From Oscillospiraceae bacterium (lineage in GTDB: Bacteria > Bacillota_A > Clostridia > Oscillospirales > Oscillospiraceae), in the NCBI GenBank assembly GCA_017470325.1, contig JAFUES010000023.1, positions 121,349 through 185,348 of the forward strand: a stretch of DNA of 64,000 nucleotides, read 5' to 3'. Below the pieces are notes generated by a model. It was not told the origin of the DNA and did no database searches. It was given only the letters and a program-made list of their open reading frames with translations. This document shows positions 51,137 through 59,733 of the stretch, one piece after another; the stretch's first letter is position 1; every line of letters begins with the position of its first letter. Made by a program: the position numbers and the translations under genes.

Positions 51137-52147
51137 ATGTTGATAAAGCTGATCTGCGCGTTTGTGCTGGCCTTCCTGTTTGCGACGGCCTTCGGAAAGT
51201 TTTATATCCCCTGGCTGAGAAAACAGAAAGCCGGGCAGGAGATCCGTGAGGACGGACCTACCTGGCATCTGTCCAAGAGCGGCACCCCCACCATGGGCGG
51301 TGTGATCTTCATCGGCGGCGTAACGCTGGTCTGCCTGACCGTGGGCTTTGAGGGGATGCTGCATGGAGAATTCGTACACATCTTCGTTCTGCTTTTTGCC
51401 CTTGTATATGGTGTGATCGGGTTCCTGGACGACTGGGAGAAGATCAAGAAAAAGCAGAATCTGGGCCTGACCGCTAAAATGAAGTTTCTGCTTCAGCTGG
51501 TCGCTGCGCTGGTCTTCGTGCTGCTGATGCGGCAGATCGGATATCTGCGGCCCAATCTCTATGTACCCTTTTTCCATACCACCATCCACATGCCGGAGTG
51601 GCTGTATTTCCTGTTCGCGGCCTTCGTCATCGTTGGCACAGTCAACGCTGTGAACATCACCGACGGTGTGGACGGCCTTGCCACCGGTACCTCCATCCCG
51701 GTGTTCCTGTTCTTCGTGGTCATCAGCATGGCCTGGGGCAGGGAATACCTGCAGCTGGGCGTCTTCGCCTCCGCTATGGTGGGCGGCCTGCTGGGCTTCT
51801 TGGTTTATAATTTCAATCCAGCCAAGGTGTTCATGGGCGATACCGGTTCGCTTTTCCTGGGCGGCGCGGTGGCAGCGCTGGCTTTTGCCTACGATATGCC
51901 GCTGATCCTCATTACCCTGGGCATCATCTATATCATCGAGACGCTGTCTGATATCATCCAGGTGGGCTACTTCAAGCTCACCCACGGCAAGCGCGTTTTC
52001 CGCATGGCGCCTTTCCATCATCACCTGGAAATGGGCGGATGGACAGGAAAAAAGTGGAGCGAGAAAGAACTTTTTGTTCTCTTTACAGGCATATCTCTGG
52101 TCTTTGCCATCATATCCTTTATAGGGGTGTATCAGCGCTACCTGTAA
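51137..52147 (+). CDS. mraY: Phospho-N-acetylmuramoyl-pentapeptide transferase MraY
   Basis: A 336-residue polytopic enzyme making lipid I. Catalytic and family blocks: TPTMGGVIF, IGFLDDWEKI with the adjacent Asp pair, TVNAVNITDGVDGLATG, NFNPAKVFMGDTGSLFLGG, and MAPFHHHLEMGGW. ATG 51137 has TGGAG 6 nt upstream; a GTG at 51113 would add eight residues without a good SD. Confidence 0.97.
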   Translation: MLIKLICAFVLAFLFATAFGKFYIPWLRKQKAGQEIREDGPTWHLSKSGTPTMGGVIFIGGVTLVCLTVGFEGMLHGEFVHIFVLLFALVYGVIGFLDDWEKIKKKQNLGLTAKMKFLLQLVAALVFVLLMRQIGYLRPNLYVPFFHTTIHMPEWLYFLFAAFVIVGTVNAVNITDGVDGLATGTSIPVFLFFVVISMAWGREYLQLGVFASAMVGGLLGFLVYNFNPAKVFMGDTGSLFLGGAVAALAFAYDMPLILITLGIIYIIETLSDIIQVGYFKLTHGKRVFRMAPFHHHLEMGGWTGKKWSEKELFVLFTGISLVFAIISFIGVYQRYL

Positions 52148-52178
52148 GGAATGCACAGAAAGCCGGGGAGGTGGATGT

Positions 52179-53339
52179 ATGCGCTATGAAAGCGCCCGCC
52201 TCACCGGCTTTCAAGCTGATCCCGCAGCGGAGCGGCGAGGCGGGTTTGACAGCAGCTTCTTTCTGTTGGTCATGCTGCTGCTGGTGATGGGCGTTGTGAT
52301 GGTCTTATCTTCCAGCTATGCCAGGGCTTATTATGATCCCGGAAACATCACCGGCGGCAATGCGGCGTATTATTTTGTCCGGCAGCTGATCTACGCGGTG
52401 CTGGGCACGGCGGTAATGCTGTTGGCATCCCGGCTGCCGATGCCTTTTTACCGTCGCTACGCGTTTCCGTTCCTGCTGCTTACGCTGCTGCTGCTTTTGC
52501 TGGTGCCGTTCGTCGGGGTAAAGGCCAACGGTTCCCGTCGCTGGCTGGGTGTTGGCGGCTTGACGCTGCAGCCCTCGGAGCTGGCAAAGCTGGCGGTCAT
52601 CCTGTCCTTCTCCGTTTTGATCTGCCGCTTCCGTGACCGGATGCGCAGCTTCCGTTTCGGGATAATGCCATTTATAGGCATCCTGGCAGTGATCGTAGGC
52701 CTTTTGGTGTTGGAGCCCCACTTCTCCGCATCCATCATCATTATCGCCCTGGGCGGCGTCATGATGTTTCTGGGCGGCGTGGGACTTGGCTGGTTCCTGG
52801 CGGCCATCGGTGCTGCCGGTGGGGCCTTGGCGGTGCTGCTGACCTTCTTCCCTTATGCATCCTCCCGGATCAACACCTGGCGGGATCCCTTTTCCAGCTC
52901 TTCGGACGAAGGGTATCAGATCGTTCAGTCTCTGTACTCCATCGGCTCCGGCGGTCTCAGCGGTCTGGGACTGGGCGGCAGCAGGCAGAAGTTTCTGTAT
53001 CTGCCGGAGGAGCACAACGATTTTATTTTTTCGGTGATCTGTGAGGAACTGGGACTGATCGGCGCGGTGCTGATCCTCAGCCTGTTCGCGCTGCTGATCC
53101 TGCGGGGATATTGGATCGCTCTGCATTGCCGCAGCCGCTTTGCCTTCCTGGTCTGCGCCGGGATCAGCACACTGCTGGCGATCCAGGTGTTTCTGAATGT
53201 GGCGGTGGTCACGAATCTGGTACCTTGTACAGGCATCTCGCTCCCGTTTTTCAGCTACGGCGGTACGGCGCTGCTGATCCAGATGGGAGAGATGGGCATT
53301 CTGCTCAGTGCATCCAGAGATATATTGGTACAGCGATAG
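52179..53339 (+). CDS. ftsW: SEDS peptidoglycan polymerase FtsW/SpoVE
   Basis: A 386-residue polytopic SEDS glycosyltransferase that polymerises lipid II with a class B PBP (here probably the product at 47.3 kb). Blocks: RRWLGVGGLTLQPSELAKLA, LEPHFSASIIIIALG, YQIVQSLYSIGSGGLSGLGL, FLPEEHNDFIFSVICEELG-like region (LPEEHNDFIFSVICEELGLI), and TGISLPFFSYGGTALL. SD GGGGAGGTGG. Directly downstream of mraY, where murD usually lies in Firmicutes. Confidence 0.95.
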   Translation: MRYESARLTGFQADPAAERRGGFDSSFFLLVMLLLVMGVVMVLSSSYARAYYDPGNITGGNAAYYFVRQLIYAVLGTAVMLLASRLPMPFYRRYAFPFLLLTLLLLLLVPFVGVKANGSRRWLGVGGLTLQPSELAKLAVILSFSVLICRFRDRMRSFRFGIMPFIGILAVIVGLLVLEPHFSASIIIIALGGVMMFLGGVGLGWFLAAIGAAGGALAVLLTFFPYASSRINTWRDPFSSSSDEGYQIVQSLYSIGSGGLSGLGLGGSRQKFLYLPEEHNDFIFSVICEELGLIGAVLILSLFALLILRGYWIALHCRSRFAFLVCAGISTLLAIQVFLNVAVVTNLVPCTGISLPFFSYGGTALLIQMGEMGILLSASRDILVQR

Positions 53340-53369
53340 GCTTGTCCTGTCGGAAAGGAACATAGAGAA

Positions 53370-54491
53370 ATGAAATTTATCCTTACCTGCGGCGGAACCG
53401 CCGGACATATCAATCCAGCCCTGGCTGTGGCCGGGCGCTTGAGGGAATTGCTGCCTGATTGTGAGATCCTGTTCTTGGGGGCGGAAGGCAAAATGGAAAT
53501 GGAGCTTGTGCCCCGGGAGGGGTATGAGATCAAGCCGCTTCGCATCACCAACATCAGCCGAGGGAAAAGCCTTGAAGCGATCAAGCACAATCTGGCCACG
53601 CTGAAAAATGTGGTTGCCGCCGAGAAGGAGGCCAAGCAGATCATCCGTGCTTTCCAGCCGGATGCCGTGATCGGTACAGGCGGCTATGTGTGCTATCCGG
53701 TGCTGATGGCGGCCTCGAAGCTGGGGATCCCCACAGCGGTGCATGAAAGCAACGCGGTGCCCGGTCTCACCACAAAAATGCTCGCCAAGCATGTGAACTG
53801 CGTAATGGTGGGTTTTGAGGACAGCCGCCAGTACTATCCCGACGCAGAGAGCGTCACGGTGACCGGAACGCCTGTGCGGGGAGAATTTGCCTGCCATACC
53901 AAGGAATCGGCCAAGCAGGAGCTGGGGATCCCGGCAGATATGCCGCTGGTGGTCTCCGTGTGGGGGTCCCTGGGCGCCCGGCACATGAATGGGATCGTTA
54001 CGGATATGCTGCCTTTTATGCAGGGACAGCAGGAATTTCGTATGATCCACTCCATCGGGACTCAATACCAGCAGGAGGTGGCGGAAAAGCTCAACCAACT
54101 GCAGATCGATCCCGCCGCCTGCGGCGCGGAGCTGCGCGCTTACATCTATGACATGCCGCGAGTGATGGCCGCGGCAGATCTGATCCTCTGCCGGGCGGGG
54201 GCCTCGACTCTGGCGGAGCTGTCCTATATGGGAAAGCCCGTCATCATCGTGCCTTCTCCCAATGTGACCAACAACCATCAGGAGAAGAACGCCCGGGTCC
54301 TGGAAGCGGCCGGCGGCGCCAAGGTCCTGCTGGAAGGTGAATTTGACGCCTATGCCCTCTTGCGTCTGGTGCGTGAGCTGCTGGCAGACCCGGAGGCTCT
54401 GGAAAAGATGTCGGGGGCCATGGAGGCGCTTTCCGTGCCGGACGCCACCGATAAGATCTGCGATCGGATCCTGGAGATCTGCAGAAGCTGA
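53370..54491 (+). CDS. murG: UDP-GlcNAc:lipid I GlcNAc transferase MurG
   Basis: A 373-residue peripheral membrane GT-B glycosyltransferase making lipid II. Family blocks: LTCGGTAGHINPALAVAG, VIGTGGYVCYPVLMAASKLG, HESNAVPGLTTKMLAKHV, VWGSLGARHMN, and LILCRAGASTLAELSYMGKP with the UDP-GlcNAc-binding region near IIVPSP. SD GGAAAGGAA. Followed by a large terminator-like hairpin. Confidence 0.97.
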   Translation: MKFILTCGGTAGHINPALAVAGRLRELLPDCEILFLGAEGKMEMELVPREGYEIKPLRITNISRGKSLEAIKHNLATLKNVVAAEKEAKQIIRAFQPDAVIGTGGYVCYPVLMAASKLGIPTAVHESNAVPGLTTKMLAKHVNCVMVGFEDSRQYYPDAESVTVTGTPVRGEFACHTKESAKQELGIPADMPLVVSVWGSLGARHMNGIVTDMLPFMQGQQEFRMIHSIGTQYQQEVAEKLNQLQIDPAACGAELRAYIYDMPRVMAAADLILCRAGASTLAELSYMGKPVIIVPSPNVTNNHQEKNARVLEAAGGAKVLLEGEFDAYALLRLVRELLADPEALEKMSGAMEALSVPDATDKICDRILEICRS

Positions 54492-54507
54492 AAACCGACA
54501 ACTGAAC

Positions 54508-54563
54508 AAAAATTCCCCCTGTGGCATAGGATGGCTTGATTTGAATGCACAGGGGGAATTTTT
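54508..54563 (+). terminator. Terminator-like hairpin that also buries the murA2 ribosome-binding site
   Basis: A 16-bp stem: AAAAATTCCCCCTGTG (54508-54523) pairs with CACAGGGGGAATTTTT (54548-54563) around a 24-nt loop. The 3' arm ends at the base before the murA2 ATG and contains its only SD (AGGGGG). The T run is part of the stem. Confidence 0.8.
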
Positions 54564-55817
54564 ATGGAACTATGGCATATCCGAGGCGAACGGCAGCTGG
54601 AGGGCAGCTGCTTTGTGCAGGGGTCCAAAAACGCGTCGCTTCCTATTATAGCCGCCTCCATCCTGTGCCCTTTGCGATGTGAGTTGCTGCATGTACCGCA
54701 GCTGCGGGACGTGGACGCGGCGCTGCGGATCCTGCGGCATCTGGGCTGCAAAGCGGAGCAGCGTGCCGGAGATGTGTACATAGATTCCACGCAGCTCTCC
54801 TGCAGCGCCATACCCCACGAACTCATGGTGGAGATGCGCTCCTCAGTGATCTTTATGGGAGCCTTGATCGCCCGCTGCGGAGAGGCCCGTCTTTCACTGC
54901 CCGGCGGTTGCCAATTGGGCAAGCGTCCCATTGACCTGCATCTGTCTGCTCTGCGGCAGATGGGTGCAGATATTGAGGAAAACGGGGACGAGATCAACTG
55001 CCGCGCATCTCGTCTGCATGGAGCGGAGATCCTGTTTCCATTCCCCAGTGTGGGGGCGACAGAAAACGCAATGCTGGCGGCTTGTACGGCCAGAGGAAAG
55101 ACGGTGATCCATGGCGCGGCGCGGGAGCCGGAGATCGTAGCGCTGCAGATGTTTCTCCGCTCCATGGGTGTGGAGGTCGGCGGCGCGGGCACGGATACCA
55201 TCAGCATTACGGGTTTTCAGCCGAAAAGGCAAACAGCATGTCGGATCATTCCGGATCGGATCGTGGGTGCGACGATCGCCTGCGCCGCTGCGGCAAGCGG
55301 TGGAGATGTGGAATTAAAGGGCGTAGATCCCAAACATTTTTCTACCGTTCTCTACTTCCTAAATCAGGCAGGCTGTGATATAATAAGCAGCACCCGCAGT
55401 GTGAGAGTCCGTTCCACAGGGAAGCTGCGTGGGATCGGGGCCCTGGAAACGGCGCCGTATCCTGGCTTCCCCACAGACGCGCAGCCTGTTTTGATGGCCG
55501 CTCTTTTGAAGGCCAAGGGGCAGACGGTGACCACGGAGAATATTTTTGAAAACCGTTACCGCCAGGTGCCGGAGCTTCGGCGTTTGGGCGCGGATATCGC
55601 GCTTGACGGCAGAGAGGCGACGATCCGGGGTGTGGACCGTCTGAGGGGCTCCGCTTTGACGGCTACAGATCTGCGGGGCGGTGCCGCCATGATCGTTGCG
55701 GGACTTGCCGCGGAAGGGGAAACGGTCATTTGTGACGACGGCCACATCACCCGCGGGTATGAGTGCTTTGATCGTTGCCTGCGTTCCCTGGGTGCGGATG
55801 TTTATTTGGAATATTAA
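54564..55817 (+). CDS. murA: UDP-N-acetylglucosamine 1-carboxyvinyltransferase, copy 2
   Basis: A 417-residue second MurA. The SKNASLP site (GSKNASLPIIAASIL) and catalytic Cys116 in LPGGCQLGKRPIDLHL are intact, as are AREPEIVALQMFLRSMG and APYPGFPTDAQP. It is clearly diverged from copy 1 at 26.7 kb. Bacillus has murB near this position, so a murA paralogue takes that place here. Its start codon abuts the hairpin, so expression may be reduced or switchable. Confidence 0.95.
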   Translation: MELWHIRGERQLEGSCFVQGSKNASLPIIAASILCPLRCELLHVPQLRDVDAALRILRHLGCKAEQRAGDVYIDSTQLSCSAIPHELMVEMRSSVIFMGALIARCGEARLSLPGGCQLGKRPIDLHLSALRQMGADIEENGDEINCRASRLHGAEILFPFPSVGATENAMLAACTARGKTVIHGAAREPEIVALQMFLRSMGVEVGGAGTDTISITGFQPKRQTACRIIPDRIVGATIACAAAASGGDVELKGVDPKHFSTVLYFLNQAGCDIISSTRSVRVRSTGKLRGIGALETAPYPGFPTDAQPVLMAALLKAKGQTVTTENIFENRYRQVPELRRLGADIALDGREATIRGVDRLRGSALTATDLRGGAAMIVAGLAAEGETVICDDGHITRGYECFDRCLRSLGADVYLEY

Positions 55818-55837
55818 TGAGCTTTGAGGATATCGAT

Positions 55838-56617
55838 ATGCCGGAGAGTTTACACAGCAGAGAGTCCGAAACCAAACGGACCGGATATATGAAGCCCCGT
55901 CGCCGCAGCAGCTTCAGCGGACCGCTGATGTTTGTGATCGTGGTGGTGGCGGTGATCTTCGTGATGAGCGTTTTCTTCCGGGTCTCCGACATCCGGGTGG
56001 AGGGCAATACGCATTACACCGACGAGGAGATCATACGCGCGGTGGATATCGAGGAAGGGGATAACCTGTTCTTCTTCGACCGTTTTGCGGCTATCGGCCG
56101 CGCCTTCTCCAAGCTCCCTTATATCGAGCAGGTCTCTGTGGAACGCAGCCTCCCCAACCGGGTGGTCATCACCGTGGAGGAAAGTACGGCTATGGCTTAT
56201 CTGGAGCTGGGCGAAGAGCAGTGGACCCTGGACCACACCTGCAAGGTGCTGGGCAAGGCAGCCGAGGGTGAGACGGCGTCCCTAATCCCCGTGGTCGGCA
56301 TCCGCCCCGGCACGCTGCTGATCGGGGAGCAGATGCATACCGAGGGTGAGGAGCAGGAGCCGGTGGATTATCTGGCGGAAATACTGTATCAGATCCAGGA
56401 ACGCGGCCTTGCCCCCCAGGTGACCCGCATCGATTTCTCCAATTACAACAGTCCCGAGTTTTCTTATGGCGGGAAATATACTGTAGTTCTGGGGAATTAT
56501 CGGAATGTTGAGCATAAGTTCGGTATGTTTGTGACCGTACTGGACATGCTGAAAGAGGGCGATGTGGGCATCATTGATGTCTCTGACGGACGCACCGCAC
56601 ATTTCAGTCCGAATTAA
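55838..56617 (+). CDS. divIB: Cell division protein DivIB/FtsQ
   Basis: 259 residues: a cytoplasmic basic start (MKPRRRSSF region), one membrane segment at about 30-50 (LMFVIVVVAVIFVMSVFF), a POTRA domain (VSDIRVEGNTHYTDEEIIRA), and a beta domain (VERSLPNRVVITVEES). It forms the FtsQLB/DivIB-FtsL-DivIC divisome complex. The ATG at 55838 has GAGG 8 nt upstream. The ATG at 55817, which overlaps the murA2 stop by 1 nt and would add seven residues, is the alternative. Last gene before the ftsZ promoter. Confidence 0.9.
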   Translation: MPESLHSRESETKRTGYMKPRRRSSFSGPLMFVIVVVAVIFVMSVFFRVSDIRVEGNTHYTDEEIIRAVDIEEGDNLFFFDRFAAIGRAFSKLPYIEQVSVERSLPNRVVITVEESTAMAYLELGEEQWTLDHTCKVLGKAAEGETASLIPVVGIRPGTLLIGEQMHTEGEEQEPVDYLAEILYQIQERGLAPQVTRIDFSNYNSPEFSYGGKYTVVLGNYRNVEHKFGMFVTVLDMLKEGDVGIIDVSDGRTAHFSPN

Positions 56618-56667
56618 TTTAGGTGACAAACTCTTTACAAAAGTTTTCGCAAAATTGAAAAAACCTA

Positions 56668-56696
56668 TTGACCATTACCGAAAAATGTAATAATAT
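56668..56696 (+). promoter_or_regulatory. Promoter of ftsZ
   Basis: TTGACC (56668-56673), 17-bp spacer, TAATAT (56691-56696) within an AT-rich 143-nt gap. Leader of about 55 nt. Confidence 0.75.
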
Positions 56697-56760
56697 ATGT
56701 GATACTGAAACTTGTTGTTAAACACGTGCAGTGCTGTAATCATAGACAGGAGGCAATAGT

Positions 56761-57930
56761 ATGGATTTCAAGGCCGAAACTGGTCCGGAAAATGTAGTAA
56801 CGATCAAAGTCGTTGGTGTCGGCGGCGCCGGCAACAACGTTGTAAACAGAATGGTGAAGGCCGGCACCCAGGGTGTTGAGTTTATCGCCATCAATACGGA
56901 CAAGCAGGCACTGGCGGTCTCCAATGCGGATCAGAAGATCCAGATCGGGGAGAAGATGACCCATGGTCAGGGTGCCGGTTCCGATCCCGAGATCGGCAAG
57001 CGCTCTGCGGAAGAGAGCCGCAATAACATTGCCAAGGCCATTGAAGATGCGGATATGGTCTTTATTACCGCCGGTATGGGCGGCGGCACCGGTACCGGAG
57101 CTGCTCCCACTGTGGCTGAGATCGCCCGGGAAGCCGGGATCCTCACCGTTGGTGTTGTGACCAAGCCCTTCAAATTTGAGGGCAAGCGCCGTATGGATCA
57201 GGCCAATGTGGGCGTGAAGGATCTGCTGGGCCGGGTGGACTCCCTGCTCATCATCCCCAATGACCGTCTGAAATTTGCTACCGACCAGAAGGTCACGCTG
57301 GCTAACGCCTTTGAGATCGCGGACGATGTGCTGCGTCAGGCTGTGACCAGCATTTCCGATCTGATCAAAAACACAGGCTTTATCAATCTGGACTTCGCCG
57401 ATGTGACCTGCATCATGAAGAATGCCGGCTTTGCCCACATGGGCGTCGGCCATGCCGCCGGCAAGGGCAAGGCGGAAGACGCTGCCCGTATGGCGGTTGC
57501 CAGCCCTCTGATGGAGACCTCCATCAACGGAGCCCGCGGCGTGCTCATCAACATCACCGGTTCCGAGGATATGGGTCTGGAAGATGTGGAGGCTGCTGCT
57601 AACCTGGTGCAGGAGGCTGCTCATCCCGAAGCCAACATCATCTTCGGCGCTACCTTCGACGACTCCATGCAGGATGAGATCCGCGTGACCGTCATTGCCA
57701 CCGGCTTTGAAGAAAGCCCTGCTGCGGCAGAGAAGGCCGCGGCGCAGCAGCCGGTCCGTCCGGTGGCTGCAAAGCCTCAGGGCCTGTTCACCGGCGCAGC
57801 GGAGAAGGCCGCCGCTGCTTCCGCAGTCCCGCCTCCCATCGCCGAGGAGCCTGAGACTCCCGCACCCGCCCCTGAGGCACCTGCGGAGGATCCCTTCGAC
57901 AGCATCTTCAAGATCTTCAACACCAAGTAA
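56761..57930 (+). CDS. ftsZ: Cell division protein FtsZ
   Basis: The 389-residue tubulin-like GTPase forms the Z ring. The GTP signature loop GGGTGTG is at 107-113 ([13 protein letters not shown]). Opening block [19 protein letters not shown]7 loop region [15 protein letters not shown], and GATFDDSM are present. A Pro/Ala-rich linker precedes the C-terminal peptide [14 protein letters not shown], which is unlike the usual DIPxFLR form, so the partner-binding tail may differ. ftsA is absent from the cluster, as in many Clostridia. SD GGAGG, own promoter and terminator. Confidence 0.98.
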   Translation: MDFKAETGPENVVTIKVVGVGGAGNNVVNRMVKAGTQGVEFIAINTDKQALAVSNADQKIQIGEKMTHGQGAGSDPEIGKRSAEESRNNIAKAIEDADMVFITAGMGGGTGTGAAPTVAEIAREAGILTVGVVTKPFKFEGKRRMDQANVGVKDLLGRVDSLLIIPNDRLKFATDQKVTLANAFEIADDVLRQAVTSISDLIKNTGFINLDFADVTCIMKNAGFAHMGVGHAAGKGKAEDAARMAVASPLMETSINGARGVLINITGSEDMGLEDVEAAANLVQEAAHPEANIIFGATFDDSMQDEIRVTVIATGFEESPAAAEKAAAQQPVRPVAAKPQGLFTGAAEKAAAASAVPPPIAEEPETPAPAPEAPAEDPFDSIFKIFNTK

Positions 57931-57944
57931 AAGAGTGAATCACG

Positions 57945-57974
57945 AGAGCTCCCCGGATTCGGGGAGCTCTTTTT
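57945..57974 (+). terminator. Terminator after ftsZ
   Basis: AGAGCTCCCC (57945-57954), loop GGATTC, GGGGAGCTCT (57961-57970), then TTTT. Confidence 0.93.
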
Positions 57975-58017
57975 GTGCACAGAAAAGCACTTGCATATGG
58001 CATTTTAGCGTATTCCG

Positions 58018-58026
58018 TGGTATAAT
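58018..58026 (+). promoter_or_regulatory. Extended -10 promoter of the yihY-like gene
   Basis: TGGTATAAT (58018-58026): a consensus -10 with TGn extension. No good -35 at 17 bp. Confidence 0.65.
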
Positions 58027-58079
58027 GCGTCAATCTTTCAATACACTATTAGAGAGTAACTTGTAATACGGAGTCAAGC

Positions 58080-58913
58080 ATGGGGACCTTTGTACGCATT
58101 ATGCGCGCAATCATAGATCAATATACGAAGAGGCGGATCCCGAAGGCGTCCGCCGCTTTGTCATACTATCTGACGATGACCCTGTTTCCGGTGATCATCT
58201 GTCTTTATGCGCTTTTGGGGGAAAACTACGACCGCACCATGCAGATCCTGGATTTCGTGGAGCAGTTTCTCAGCGCGGACACCACTATGCTGATCCGGCG
58301 TTTCATTGTCCATGTGGCGGCCAGCAACAGCACCGCTCTGTTGATCGCCGCCTTGACAGTCCTTGTGACTTCGGCTTCCGCCGCAGTGCGCACATTGCAG
58401 AGCACCATTGGAGAGATGCAGGGGGGACAGCGCTTCCAAGGGCTGATGGATCTGTTGTTCAGCGTGATTTTTTCCCTGGCTTTCCTGGCTGCCATGTATT
58501 TTGCCATTCTGGTCATGTTTACAGGCCGCGACTTCCTGGAATGGATCAACGGGTATCTGCCCTTCGTCGATGTGCGAAGCTCCTGGCGCTGGCTGCGTTT
58601 TCTCCTGCTGGGCGGGATCGAGCTGGTGATCTTCTGGGGCGTTTATGAAGTCTCCAAACGCCGCTGTGACAATTATTCCACGCTGCCCGGGGCGATCCTT
58701 TCGACCCTGGCGATCGTCGCCATGAGCTCGGTTTTCTCCGTTTTCATTGCGGCCTCCGCCCGCTATCCGCTGGTATACGGCTCTCTGGCCTCCCTGGTTT
58801 TGCTGATGTTCTGGCTGTATTTAAGCTGTCAGATCATCTTTTTGGGAGCCGCGCTGAATGTGGTGCTTCGGGATGTCTTTCCGCCGAAAGCAGAGAATAC
58901 GGAAGAAACATGA
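58080..58913 (+). CDS. YihY/BrkB family membrane protein
   Basis: A 277-residue polytopic membrane protein with six hydrophobic segments. Typical YihY features are the N-terminal amphipathic helix region, ASAALSYYLTMTLFPVIICL, and the C-terminal YPLVYGSLASLVLLMFWLYL followed by LGAALN. The name virulence factor BrkB is historical and the function is unknown. SD GGAG 7 nt before the ATG. Its stop codon lies in a hairpin arm shared with the convergent SLOG gene. Confidence 0.9.
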   Translation: MGTFVRIMRAIIDQYTKRRIPKASAALSYYLTMTLFPVIICLYALLGENYDRTMQILDFVEQFLSADTTMLIRRFIVHVAASNSTALLIAALTVLVTSASAAVRTLQSTIGEMQGGQRFQGLMDLLFSVIFSLAFLAAMYFAILVMFTGRDFLEWINGYLPFVDVRSSWRWLRFLLLGGIELVIFWGVYEVSKRRCDNYSTLPGAILSTLAIVAMSSVFSVFIAASARYPLVYGSLASLVLLMFWLYLSCQIIFLGAALNVVLRDVFPPKAENTEET

Positions 58914-58939
58914 GCCGCTGCGTTTTGACAGCGGCTCAT
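58910..58939. terminator. Symmetric hairpin containing both convergent stop codons
   Basis: ATGAGCCGCTG (58910-58920) pairs with CAGCGGCTCAT (58929-58939). The TGA of the YihY gene (58911-58913) is in one arm and that of the SLOG gene (58936-58938, minus) in the other. No U tract, so termination is uncertain. Confidence 0.6.
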
Positions 58940-59436
58940 ATGTCTATTAGGACCACGGTACATTCCTGGCGCTGAGCATACAGGATGGTGCTCATTGTTC
59001 CGCCCGGGCGGCCGTCATAGCAGGCCAGCAGCAGGGAAGAACGATCCACCATGTAGCGATTCCGCCGCAGCATACAGTCCGGCGTGTAGTTGATCTGCAA
59101 GACGTTCACCCAGTCACAGCTGTCCAGAAGTCGATTGTATCGCTGGCGCTGCTGGATCTTCCATTTGTCCGGCTGTGTGCCGCAAGGGATAGCGGCCTCC
59201 AGACTCACGTCCGCATACCGCTGGCGCAGAGAGAGTACCGCCTCCGCAAAATACATGTCGCAGCCCTCGGCCATGCCGCAGATGAAATGCCGATAGCCCG
59301 CCTCATAGATCCCCTCCAGGCGGGAGGTCAATTCCTCCTTCAGGGCAAGGCAGCGCGGGTCGTTTTCATTTGTTCCCCAGGGCAGCTTCGCAGGTCTGTG
59401 CCCGGTAAAGCAGCAGGTGGTTTCACACGTCTCCAT
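58936..59436 (-). CDS. SLOG-superfamily protein (DUF1273/YpsA-like)
   Basis: A 166-residue Rossmann-like protein opening TTCCFTGHRPAKLPWG, the typical DUF1273 start. It continues with FICGMAEGCDMYFAEAVLSL and ends in RNRYMVDRSSLLLACYDGRPGG, which looks like the nucleotide or ligand loop of SLOG domains. SLOG proteins are proposed to bind nucleotide-derived ligands; YpsA of Bacillus has been tied to division and stress, so no firm role can be given. ATG with GGAGG upstream, under a consensus promoter that shares its -35 with the ribU promoter. Confidence 0.85.
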   Translation of the reverse strand: METCETTCCFTGHRPAKLPWGTNENDPRCLALKEELTSRLEGIYEAGYRHFICGMAEGCDMYFAEAVLSLRQRYADVSLEAAIPCGTQPDKWKIQQRQRYNRLLDSCDWVNVLQINYTPDCMLRRNRYMVDRSSLLLACYDGRPGGTMSTILYAQRQECTVVLIDI

Positions 59437-59465
59437 GGCGGCCTCCGTACCGTTTCTTCGGCTCC

Positions 59466-59494
59466 AGTATACCCTGAAAAAGGGGGCTTGTCAA
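59466..59494 (-). promoter_or_regulatory. Promoter of the SLOG gene
   Basis: Minus-strand TTGACA (59489-59494), 17-bp spacer, TATACT (59466-59471). The -35 coincides with the plus-strand -35 at 59488-59493. Confidence 0.85.
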
Positions 59495-59516
59495 AACAAG
59501 CCTGGGGTGCTATAAT
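59488..59516 (+). promoter_or_regulatory. Promoter of the FMN riboswitch-ribU transcript
   Basis: TTGTCA (59488-59493), 17-bp spacer, TATAAT (59511-59516). The predicted start near 59523 coincides with the first base pairs of the riboswitch P1 stem. Confidence 0.88.
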
Positions 59517-59521
59517 AATGC

Positions 59522-59656
59522 CATCTTCAGGGCAGGGTGCAATTCCCGACCGGCGGTATAAGAGATGGTGATAGCGCATCTCTTGAGTCCGCGAGCCGTA
59601 AGGCATGATCCGGTGAGATCCCGGGACCGACAGTATAGTCTGGATGGAAGAAGATG
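59522..59656 (+). ncRNA. FMN riboswitch (RFN element)
   Basis: The conserved RFN core is easily read: CTTCAGGGCAGGGTGCAATT, CCGACCGGCGGTA, AGTCCGCGAGCC, GATCCGGTGAGA, CCGGGACCGACAGTATAGTC and TGGATGGAAGAAGATG. P1 is formed by CATCTTC (59522-59528) and GAAGATG (59650-59656). It senses FMN and should switch off the downstream riboflavin transporter through the terminator at 59734-59767. Confidence 0.97.
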
Positions 59657-59733
59657 AGGAAACCCATATTTGTGCATGCAGCCGTATGCACGCGCTTCCG
59701 ATTTGTTATTCCTGTTGTCCTGTACATTCTCGT

